Part shown: one piece after another, positions 1 through 5,529 of the stretch | Numbering within the stretch: position 1 is the stretch's first letter | How the letters are laid out: each line of letters starts with the position of its first letter | Assembly: GCA_041172365.1 (NCBI GenBank) | Contig: JBEDKD010000445.1 | Span: 1-13,616 of the forward strand | From: JBEDKD01 sp041172365 | GTDB taxonomy: Bacteria > Cyanobacteriota > Cyanobacteriia > Cyanobacteriales > Microcoleaceae | Length of the DNA: 13,616 nt | Direction: 5' to 3' | Translations under genes and position numbers: made by a program | Notes under the pieces: model-generated | The model's input: only the letters and a program-made list of their open reading frames with translations | The model's database searches: none | What the model was told of the DNA's origin: nothing

Positions 1-118
1 CCCGGAATCGATCCTAATACAGGACTTCCTATTTCTACACAACCCGGAATCGATCCTAATACAGGACTTCCTATTTCTACACAACCCGGAATCGATCCTA
101 ATACAGGACTTCCTATTT
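1..118 (+). repeat. 42-bp tandem repeat, 2.8 copies
   Basis: Copies at 1-42 and 43-84 are identical base for base. A third copy at 85-118 matches for 34 bases and then diverges. The array probably continues to the left of the window. Perfect identity, including synonymous positions, indicates recent expansion or homogenisation. The array lies in frame inside the partial coding region. Confidence 0.9.
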
Positions 119-153
119 TTCCCATAGGGGTTTTTCCTGTAACAGGAATCTAA
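1..153 (+). CDS. C-terminal fragment of a protein with 14-residue tandem repeats
   Basis: This reading frame enters from the left edge and runs open to TAA at 151-153, so only the last 50 codons are present. It encodes the 14-residue unit PGIDPNTGLPISTQ twice, then PGIDPNTGLPIF and a degenerate tail FPIGVFPVTGI, where VTGI echoes NTGL. The unit length of 42 bp is a multiple of three, so copy-number change would keep the frame. The proline, glycine and threonine content suggests an extended, low-complexity tail such as a surface or linker region. That role is inference, since no domain is visible. The gene converges with the hydrolase gene that ends at 189, leaving a 35-bp gap. I do not recognise the protein. 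The absence of a start codon in the window is due to truncation by the window edge. Confidence 0.6.
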   Translation, partial: PGIDPNTGLPISTQPGIDPNTGLPISTQPGIDPNTGLPIFPIGVFPVTGI

Positions 154-188
154 AACCAGACAATGATTGAGTTACCACCTTATTGATA

Positions 189-1229
189 TCAGGAAAAATT
201 CGGCCAATTTGCCAGATTTTGAGAGGACTTAACCAGGTGCATTCCCGCGTCGGCAAATCGCGCATAAGTGGCATCAGCTTGTTCGGTAAAATCAATGACA
301 CCCGGAACTACAACCGCTGAAGTACAATCGTCTAATAAATAGACTTTTTGGGCTAAATTTGCATCTATTGTTTTAATTACTGTTAAAAAATCATCTATTG
401 TCCAAGCGACACAATGACTTTTTGCTTGTCCGGCAATAATGATTTTATCAAATCCCAGTAAGGTCTCAATTAAGCGATAATTTTTATCCACCAGGGGGCT
501 ACCATCTTCACGATATAAGACTTCTGGACGTAAAACAGAATAATTTTCAGTGAGAGGATGACTGCCTTTTACTTCAAAGATTGTCTGATTTTTACGACAA
601 ATATTATGAAAAAAAACTGCCTCTTCGATCGCGGAGACTAAAGCATGACCAATTCCCCCTAACATTGAATGATAGGGCCATATTGTTAAGGGATATTTAC
701 CCTCATTACTCAGGGTTTTGACATAATGTAACGCGTGTTTTTGTAATTTTTCATAGTCACCATTGGAGAGACTAGCCGCAACCGCGGGATTAACTCGCCA
801 AATACCATTTTGTACATCTTCTAAGGTAATAATAGTCGCCGCGGGTGTGGGATGTTCTCCGGCTTGATTAACCCAAAAAATCGGATGAAATATTTGCATC
901 GCGTTATGGGTATCCATTGTTACTATGATGTCGGTAATCTGGGCTAAATTGCGATAGATAAATTGACATAATCGCACATTATCATCAATAGCACCAGTCC
1001 CTGATTGCCCCCCGACGAATAATTCAAAACTCGGAAGACAAAAAGTATTTTGGACATCAATTAGTAATAAGCCTATGCGTTTTTGAGATGGAGAAACTGG
1101 GGGAATTTCATATTGTATTGCCCAATTTTTGGCAGTATTGGCTATTTCTTGATAAGAAACTCGCCAGACTTCTCCTACTTTTTTCGCGTCAAAGTGGGGG
1201 GGAATGGGTAATTGCTTTTTTGTATTCAT
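189..1229 (-). CDS. Nicotinamidase/isochorismatase-family cysteine hydrolase
   Basis: The 346-residue protein has the isochorismatase-like hydrolase fold and looks closest to nicotinamidases (nicotinamide to nicotinate plus ammonia, NAD salvage, cytosolic). Visible catalytic residues are D58 in LLIDVQ, K221 in EVKG and the nucleophile C273 in AKSHCVAW. Metal ligands fit D106 and H108 in TMDTH, H115, and H187 in the nicotinamidase-type WPYH. About 70 residues separate H115 from H187, where classical PncA has about 14, so there is a large insertion; the substrate may therefore differ. It is the last gene of a minus-strand cluster with an RNA ligase and a polynucleotide kinase/phosphatase. I chose ATG 1229 because MNTKKQLPIPPHF begins the plausible conserved part. 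An alternative ATG at 1289 overlaps the upstream stop (TAATG), has a GAAGG upstream and gives 366 residues, but its first 20 would be encoded mostly by a hairpin repeat. Confidence 0.85.
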   Translation of the reverse strand: MNTKKQLPIPPHFDAKKVGEVWRVSYQEIANTAKNWAIQYEIPPVSPSQKRIGLLLIDVQNTFCLPSFELFVGGQSGTGAIDDNVRLCQFIYRNLAQITDIIVTMDTHNAMQIFHPIFWVNQAGEHPTPAATIITLEDVQNGIWRVNPAVAASLSNGDYEKLQKHALHYVKTLSNEGKYPLTIWPYHSMLGGIGHALVSAIEEAVFFHNICRKNQTIFEVKGSHPLTENYSVLRPEVLYREDGSPLVDKNYRLIETLLGFDKIIIAGQAKSHCVAWTIDDFLTVIKTIDANLAQKVYLLDDCTSAVVVPGVIDFTEQADATYARFADAGMHLVKSSQNLANWPNFS

Positions 1230-1242
1230 GTGAAAAACTACA

Positions 1243-1283
1243 GAAACGCGGTTTCTTTTGTTGTAACACAGAAACCGCGTTTC
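1243..1283. repeat. Hairpin-forming inverted repeat, GAAAC-N3-GTTTC type
   Basis: Arms 1243-1256 (GAAACGCGGTTTCT) and 1270-1283 are perfect 14-bp reverse complements around a 13-base loop. Each arm is itself a GAAAC-N3-GTTTC near-palindrome. The repeat fills most of the 59-bp gap between the kinase/phosphatase stop and the hydrolase start. It could form a stem in the mRNA that attenuates or protects the transcript. No U-tract typical of a terminator follows on the minus strand. Confidence 0.85.
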
Positions 1284-1288
1284 GTTCA

Positions 1289-2137
1289 TTAAAAATCGCC
1301 TTCGGCTACTTGAAAGACGGTTAAACCCCGCGATCGCCACATATCTACGACTTGAGCGCGATCGTCTAAGACAAAACGAATATTAAATTTCCCCTCGATA
1401 TATTGATGATAAATCTCCTCTTTTACGATCGCGTCTTTTCGCATATCGCCTGTTTGACGCATATAAAGACAGGTAAAATTAACCTGATTTCGTCTTAACC
1501 ATTCCATAGTCTTTTCTTGAGAATCATCCATGCGTCCCGAAACAATAATAATTTTGGTAGTTTCTTGCCATTTATGCACCGTTTCTAATACGGGAAAATT
1601 GGGTAAATCTTGATCACATCTGGACGCGTCATAGGGATTTCTACCGTTTAATAAGGCTAAAGTACCATCCATATCAACAATAATAGCATCCGGTAATTCG
1701 GGATGATAAAGGGGCGGGGGAACGGGAACCCGCACATATTTATTATACATCTTCATAATGACATCTTTACCCACAGAATTAAACCGTTTTAAATCCCTTT
1801 CTATACACTCTTTGACGGGAACTTGTAAGAAAGAATCATTAATTTGAACGAGGGCTTTACCTTTGACTAATTCCTTAATATGTTCAATATGATGACCAAA
1901 GTTAGTGTCATCAACTATGACATTTTTACCCTCTTCTAAGGCCATTAAAATAATCGTATCCCGTAATTTTAGGATAAATTTTTCATTCCCTTGACTCCAA
2001 TAAGACGCGTGACACATTTCCCGCAAAAGGTCTTTATTTGTCCTTACCCATCTTCCGGGTTCTGATAATAGTAATTCATTGGCAAATTTAGATTTTCCTG
2101 AAGCAGGTAAACCGACTAAAATCAATACTTTTTTCAT
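1289..2137 (-). CDS. T4 Pnkp-type polynucleotide 5'-kinase/3'-phosphatase
   Basis: The 282-residue protein is collinear with phage T4 polynucleotide kinase-phosphatase (301 residues). The N-terminal kinase has P-loop GLPASGKS (9-16), D36 and R39 matching the T4 acceptor-site Asp/Arg, VDDTN (75-79) and R118 matching the T4 phosphate-binding Arg. The C-terminal HAD phosphatase has the nucleophile motif DMDGT (D155, D157), SGR (200-202), RKD (K234) and DDR (258-260). The closing QVAEGDF mirrors T4 QVASGDF. In T4 this enzyme removes 2',3'-cyclic or 3'-phosphate ends and phosphorylates 5'-OH ends of cleaved tRNA, preparing them for RNA ligase 1. The ligase gene lies directly upstream on the same strand with a 157-bp gap, so the pair is likely functional together. 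A HIP1 octamer at 1330-1337 lies inside the gene. No strong ribosome binding site is visible. Confidence 0.93.
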   Translation of the reverse strand: MKKVLILVGLPASGKSKFANELLLSEPGRWVRTNKDLLREMCHASYWSQGNEKFILKLRDTIILMALEEGKNVIVDDTNFGHHIEHIKELVKGKALVQINDSFLQVPVKECIERDLKRFNSVGKDVIMKMYNKYVRVPVPPPLYHPELPDAIIVDMDGTLALLNGRNPYDASRCDQDLPNFPVLETVHKWQETTKIIIVSGRMDDSQEKTMEWLRRNQVNFTCLYMRQTGDMRKDAIVKEEIYHQYIEGKFNIRFVLDDRAQVVDMWRSRGLTVFQVAEGDF

Positions 2138-2241
2138 AGTCTTGGTAATTGGTAATGGCTAAGGCAAAGCTATTATTAAATAATATCAGAGCCCCCATTG
2201 AAAAAATCTTAATTCGTACAAAAATGGCGCTCAAGATATTT

Positions 2242-2268
2242 GTTGGGTTTCGCGATGCTCAACCCAAC
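2242..2268. repeat. Short inverted repeat GTTGGGTT...AACCCAAC
   Basis: Arms at 2242-2249 and 2261-2268 are perfect 8-bp complements around an 11-base loop containing CGCGATG. This form resembles a dispersed intergenic hairpin common in cyanobacteria. It lies in the 157-bp gap between the ligase and kinase/phosphatase genes. It could be an mRNA-processing or attenuation structure or simply a resident repeat. Confidence 0.7.
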
Positions 2269-2294
2269 CTACAAAAATGGGGCAGGTATTGTCA

Positions 2295-3380
2295 TTATAA
2301 ACCAAGATTTATGTAATCAATACCTAAAAGTTCTTCAAGTTTTTGAACTGTCGCATGACGCAGGGCTTCTCGAACACTATTAATTTTACCCGCTCTCAAG
2401 GAAAATAAAATCCCTGAATAGGGTAAATGTTTAATCGCCAAAGCAAAATCTTTTTGCACTTCTATATGTTGATATTGGTGATAAGTTTCCTCGACTTCTG
2501 TAATAAACGATTGATAACGGGTTTTAATTTTATTATATAAATCTGTCCATTCGGGAAAATATGATAAAAATTCCTCCCCTTCATTGGTGACGACAATTTC
2601 TAACATTCTCCGAGAAGAAAATCCTTCCCGTAAATGGGAAATGGCTACATATTGAGGTGATTTGACTTTGACTCGATGGAATGCGCGATCGCAAATAATA
2701 TATCCCTCAGAGTCCATTGGATCTAAATTTCGAGAAGCATTTATCACTTCTTCCCAATTACTTAAAGAATAAGATTTTACGATATTCCAACCATATTTAT
2801 TTGAGAAAATATGCGGATCAATTTCTTGCAAAGTGTTAATATTTCTTACCCCATGCAAAACCAGATTTTTATCCTTTTGGGGGACGACGATACGATTATA
2901 AGGTGTCATTAATTCAAACATAAAACAGTGTTCGATGTCTTGGGGTAACTGATATCCCAATTCTTCCCAGACTTTCCAGAAAAGTGCGGCGAAGGTAATA
3001 TTAAAATCATTAACTTCACCGGACGCGTCTGGAGTGCCACTTGATTGTACTTGCCATTTTCCATCATAAAAATAGAGTACCATGAGGGAACCATCTAATT
3101 TTTCATAGACTTGGGCATGACTCCAATCTATTGTCGCGGCATTGCCTTCTCCGTAGTTAAAAAATTTATCGTAGGGATAGGAAATTATTTGCCAATCGGC
3201 TTGGGAGTCTAAAATAATACCTCGACATTGTTGTACGATTTTTTCTCCCATTGGTGATTCGATTTGGGAGTATTTTAAACACACCAAATGGGGATATTTT
3301 TGATGACGGTTGGCTTTAATAGAATAGGTATTGCATAATTCTTCTAAACTATGTTGACGTAAATATTCTTGTAATTCCAT
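2295..3380 (-). CDS. T4 Rnl1-type RNA ligase
   Basis: The 361-residue protein is an ATP-dependent RNA ligase of the T4 RNA ligase 1 family (T4 Rnl1 has 374 residues). Nucleotidyltransferase motifs appear in order: the adenylated lysine K94 in YEKLDGSL (motif I), preceded by QCRGII (51-56) and KFFN as in T4 ECRGIM/KFFN; FELM (155-158, motif III); EGYII (225-229, motif IV); and VKVKS (K238, K240, motif V), followed by QYVAISH as in T4 WYVSLH. The enzyme joins 5'-phosphate and 3'-OH RNA ends in the cytosol, classically after Pnkp has healed anticodon-loop breaks. It is the first gene of the minus-strand cluster. The start is supported by GGAG six bases upstream of the ATG. A HIP1 octamer at 2685-2692 lies within it. 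The C-terminal third (about 260-361) is the divergent substrate-specificity region and could recognise tRNA or another RNA. Confidence 0.92.
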   Translation of the reverse strand: MELQEYLRQHSLEELCNTYSIKANRHQKYPHLVCLKYSQIESPMGEKIVQQCRGIILDSQADWQIISYPYDKFFNYGEGNAATIDWSHAQVYEKLDGSLMVLYFYDGKWQVQSSGTPDASGEVNDFNITFAALFWKVWEELGYQLPQDIEHCFMFELMTPYNRIVVPQKDKNLVLHGVRNINTLQEIDPHIFSNKYGWNIVKSYSLSNWEEVINASRNLDPMDSEGYIICDRAFHRVKVKSPQYVAISHLREGFSSRRMLEIVVTNEGEEFLSYFPEWTDLYNKIKTRYQSFITEVEETYHQYQHIEVQKDFALAIKHLPYSGILFSLRAGKINSVREALRHATVQKLEELLGIDYINLGL

Positions 3381-3385
3381 AATTT

Positions 3386-3390
3386 TCTCC
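3386..3390 (-). promoter_or_regulatory. Ribosome binding site of the RNA ligase gene
   Basis: On the minus strand GGAGA lies just ahead of the ATG at 3380, with six bases between GGAG and the start codon. It fixes the start of the ligase gene and is the clearest Shine-Dalgarno site in the three-gene cluster. Confidence 0.7.
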
Positions 3391-3426
3391 AGAAAAGGTC
3401 TATTCTATTATGTAGCATAAACAGAA

Positions 3427-3467
3427 GGAATGGGAAGACACGATCGCGAGTTTTTTTCGCCCATTCC
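3427..3467. repeat. Inverted repeat GGAATGGG...CCCATTCC between divergent genes
   Basis: Arms 3427-3434 and 3460-3467 are perfect 8-bp complements with a 25-base loop holding CGATCGCG and a T7 run. The repeat sits between the divergent RNA ligase and secreted-protein genes, in both upstream regions. An operator, a hairpin in the plus-strand leader, or chance are all possible. Confidence 0.4.
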
Positions 3468-3510
3468 CATTAGTGTGTTTTTACGGTATTCATTCCCCCA
3501 GTGTTATCAA

Positions 3511-3515
3511 GAGGA
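3511..3515 (+). promoter_or_regulatory. Ribosome binding site choosing ATG 3525
   Basis: GAGGA followed by A-rich sequence ends nine bases before ATG 3525. This selects that ATG over the in-frame ATG at 3501, which would put the site inside the coding region and add charged residues before the signal peptide. Confidence 0.7.
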
Positions 3516-3524
3516 AAAAAGATA

Positions 3525-4124
3525 ATGAATATTAAGTTAATGAGTTTAGCTGTACTATCAGGATGTTTAATGACTCTGCTCACGACATCTGTTTTCGGAA
3601 GTAGTTTGACATCAGAGCAGGGACAATTCTCAAAGAAAAAGGTCAATAATTCTCTGATAACTAAAGCTAATTCCGTGCCCGTTAAGGAAATTTTACCGAA
3701 GTTAAAAGGGAAAACAAGTGTTCCCATTTTTCTACCCAGTGAATTACCATTTTTCCCCCCTCAAGAATCACCTTTTAATGGGAAGTTTTATTATGGAGTA
3801 AACGCGAAGAAAGATAGTTATGATGTCACCCTAGATTTAACGGCCAATTGTCAGGGTTCTACTCCCTGTAGTCGTGGCGCAATTTCTGGCGAAAAAGGTC
3901 GTGATTTTATCACACCAATGAATGGGGTAACAAAAAGTTATAAAAAGGTGGAATTAGTGGGGGGAATTAAAGGTATTTTTCATAATGGTTGTGGTGCTTA
4001 TTGTACTGCTACTCTACAATGGAAATATCAAGGTTTTCTTTATTCTATTTACCTCAAAAATGGATTAGAAAAGGACGCGATCGCGATCGGTAATTCTGCC
4101 ATAAAAGCAGGAGTGCGTCAATAG
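3525..4124 (+). CDS. Secreted or lipid-anchored small protein of unknown function
   Basis: The 199-residue protein begins with a signal sequence: MNIK, then a hydrophobic stretch to about residue 24. Cleavage may fall after VFG (about 25) by signal peptidase I. Alternatively LSGC (11-14) matches a lipobox and would make it a lipoprotein, though the hydrophobic stretch continues past the cysteine, so I favour the first reading. The mature part has a proline-rich segment around 66-83 and four cysteines (C109, C115, C156, C160) in ANCQGSTPC and NGCGAYC that could form two disulfides in the periplasm. The C-terminus has a W-x3-G-x2-Y then NSAIKAG pattern typical of small extracytoplasmic beta-rich domains. 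I do not recognise a named family. It is divergent from the RNA ligase and has no co-directional neighbour. Confidence 0.75.
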   Translation: MNIKLMSLAVLSGCLMTLLTTSVFGSSLTSEQGQFSKKKVNNSLITKANSVPVKEILPKLKGKTSVPIFLPSELPFFPPQESPFNGKFYYGVNAKKDSYDVTLDLTANCQGSTPCSRGAISGEKGRDFITPMNGVTKSYKKVELVGGIKGIFHNGCGAYCTATLQWKYQGFLYSIYLKNGLEKDAIAIGNSAIKAGVRQ

Positions 4125-4520
4125 ATAACCCCAACCCCCCGCCAATTGTAGTGGGGGTGGGCAGGGCGGTTTCAACATCACCGAAAAATCTTACTGATTG
4201 CTAATTAATTTCATTTAATCGTTGGGGTGGGGCGGGTTTATTGAGGCTATTTGTTGGTGGGAAAAATTCGGGTGAACCCGCCCCTACCAAATATGGATTT
4301 TTCGTAATTTTTTCGAGAATGAAACAGTGCTGGGGGTTGGGGAGGGTTAATATCTAATCAGAAGAAACTGAGCGATCGCGGTCATATCAAATAATATAAT
4401 ATAACCCTTGAACACGGAAATAAAATCTGTAGTGACTGATACAATTACGGGATTTTTGGCCTGAGTTAATCGCCTATTTTCACTCGCGGAAGAGGGTTTA
4501 GGAATTTTATTTTTTGCCAA
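4125..4520. other. Gene-free interval with repeats
   Basis: No convincing coding region is present on either strand. The interval holds G/C-rich runs (CCCCAACCCCC near 4128, GTGGGGGTGGG near 4151), a degenerate copy of the repeat that ends the window (4179-4290), a HIP1 octamer at 4372-4379 and an AT-rich tract near 4386-4404. It separates the convergent secreted-protein and Panacea-domain genes. Confidence 0.6.
4179..4290 (+). repeat. Diverged copy of the window-end inverted-repeat element
   Basis: The left part (ACCGAAAAAT, TTTAATCGTTGGGG, GGGGCGGGTTT) and the central part (about TATTTGT-GGT-GG-GAAA, then GAACCCGCCCC) follow the element at 13465-13616 in the same order and orientation. An 8-base insertion follows ACCGAAAAAT. 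The right arm beyond GAACCCGCCCC no longer matches, leaving only short GGGCGGGTT/AACCCGCCC arms. It looks like a decayed member of the same dispersed repeat family. Confidence 0.7.
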
Positions 4521-5021
4521 TTAAGCCTCCAATAAAGCACCATAATAAGATTGCATATCATCCAGAGAAATCACATTTTTTGACTTTTCTGCTGGCTCTA
4601 ATCCTTCACGTGCCTTACGCCAAGGTAATTCAGAATGGGTTAAATTTTGCAAATGTCTCGCGCTTAATTCTCCATAAGTATTCCACACTTCTTCTATGAC
4701 TTCAAGTTCATCTTCTTCCCACTCTATATCACAATGATCAGGGACAGGAATATCTCCATATTTATAAACTTGATATTCATTCCAAACATCACGCACGACT
4801 GGGCCGGATACCCAAGCTTCTATCTCTTGATCAAAGAGCGGTTTTTTTCTCAAAACTAAACTCCAAGCTTGTGCATAATAAAGAAGTTTTTGCAGTTTCA
4901 GAAGCGAAATTGTATCCCCCGCGTCTCTGTCAACACGACATAAAAAATAACAGGCGATATCGATCGCGCTTTTGAGAGTTTTCCTGTGAGAGTCTTTTAA
5001 CAGACTAATTTCGGTTGTCAT
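4521..5021 (-). CDS. Panacea-domain (DUF4065) protein, possible orphan antitoxin
   Basis: The 166-residue protein matches the Panacea/SocA-like family. It has the core LLKLQKLLYYAQAWSL (40-55), then PLFDQEIEAWVSGPVV (61-76), a pattern typical of this domain, and a helical C-terminus with LSARHLQNLTH (119-129) and PW (133-134). Panacea proteins act as antitoxins that neutralise unrelated toxins, usually encoded in a two-gene operon, and related proteins serve as proteolytic adaptors. Here no partner is visible: both flanks are repeat-rich and lack an ORF of plausible toxin size. It may be a solitary antitoxin, a remnant, or a protein with another role such as phage-related regulation. The start ATG 5021 has only a weak A/G-rich upstream sequence (AAAGAAA). 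Confidence 0.85.
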   Translation of the reverse strand: MTTEISLLKDSHRKTLKSAIDIACYFLCRVDRDAGDTISLLKLQKLLYYAQAWSLVLRKKPLFDQEIEAWVSGPVVRDVWNEYQVYKYGDIPVPDHCDIEWEEDELEVIEEVWNTYGELSARHLQNLTHSELPWRKAREGLEPAEKSKNVISLDDMQSYYGALLEA

Positions 5022-5090
5022 AGTTTCTTTAACTTAACTTCGTTTATCTCATTTATAACACAAGCTGTGAAGCATTGAAAATTCATAGTA

Positions 5091-5111
5091 GCACAGGCTT
5101 CCAGCCTGTGC
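5091..5111. repeat. Hairpin GCACAGGCT-TCC-AGCCTGTGC
   Basis: Perfect 9-bp arms (5091-5099, 5103-5111) enclose a 3-base loop. The following AAGGCAGGATGCTTGTCCTAC continues the style of a composite intergenic repeat. It belongs with the related CAGGCAAGATGCCTG hairpins near 5443, 10127 and 10298. Confidence 0.75.
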
Positions 5112-5334
5112 AAGGCAGGATGCTTGTCCTACTTTATGTGGTTTAAATGCGTCGATCGCTTAATTTAAGGGTGATAAGCTTAGAATCCCATTCTATCTGG
5201 AAAAATTGGGGATGTGACAGCGGAGACATTCGCGATCGTGTACCCTTTTCTATTAAGGAATGGAAATTAAATAACTTGACTATTGGGTTGGTAAGTAGGT
5301 AGGCAAATTAAATTGTATATAACAAAGTTGGATT

Positions 5335-5359
5335 GGGGCAACCACGGGGGGATTGCCCC
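5335..5359. repeat. Inverted repeat GGGGCAA...TTGCCCC
   Basis: Seven-bp perfect arms at 5335-5341 and 5353-5359 around CCACGGGGGGA. On the minus strand it reads TAGGGGCAATCCCCCCGTGG, a form that resembles intergenic repeats common in cyanobacterial genomes. Confidence 0.65.
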
Positions 5360-5436
5360 TACACAAAATTTTAGTTTTATGTATTGAAAAAATATACAAT
5401 TAATTTTAACCAGGTACTTAGTTTAGCCCTGATGCC

Positions 5437-5488
5437 CGAAAGCAGGCAAGATGCCTGCACTACTTTATTAATTTTTCATTACTAAGAT
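5437..5488 (+). repeat. 52-bp dispersed repeat, copy 1
   Basis: It matches the reverse complement of 10097-10148 at 50 of 52 positions. It contains the hairpin GCAGGCAAGATGCCTGC (7-bp arms, 3-base loop) plus an AT-rich tail ending CTAAGAT. It lies 41 bp before the alpha/beta hydrolase start, so the AT-rich tail could overlap that gene's promoter. Confidence 0.85.
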
Positions 5489-5529
5489 AGAATAAGAACA
5501 ACTTACTCGCGTAAATAGTCAATAAATTC

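Larger units (their letters stand above)
5022..5529. other. Gene-free interval with dispersed repeats
   Basis: No credible ORF on either strand. It contains hairpins at 5091-5111 and 5335-5359 and the duplicated 52-bp repeat at 5437-5488, joined by AT-rich sequence. It holds the upstream regions of the divergent Panacea-domain and alpha/beta hydrolase genes, so their promoters should lie here, but I cannot place them confidently. Confidence 0.6.

Noticed and set aside
1..118. Possible CRISPR array because of regular direct repeats
   Set aside because: The repeats are directly adjacent with no spacers and the 42-bp unit is an open reading frame of 14 codons, so this is a tandem coding repeat.
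113..301. Minus-strand ORF over the start of the window
   Set aside because: It overlaps both the tandem-repeat gene end and the end of the hydrolase gene in another frame and has no motif.
2138..2294. Riboswitch or small RNA in the ligase-kinase gap
   Set aside because: Only a common 8-bp-arm hairpin is visible; there is no conserved riboswitch core or promoter.
189..3380. Recent prophage remnant carrying the RNA repair genes
   Set aside because: No phage structural genes, integrase or attachment sites are nearby, and the genes contain HIP1 sites like the rest of the window.
3501..3524. Earlier ATG at 3501 for the secreted protein
   Set aside because: It would place the GAGGA ribosome binding site inside the gene and put charged residues before the signal peptide.
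4514..4699. Plus-strand ORF opposite the Panacea-domain gene
   Set aside because: Antisense shadow of a gene with strong family motifs.
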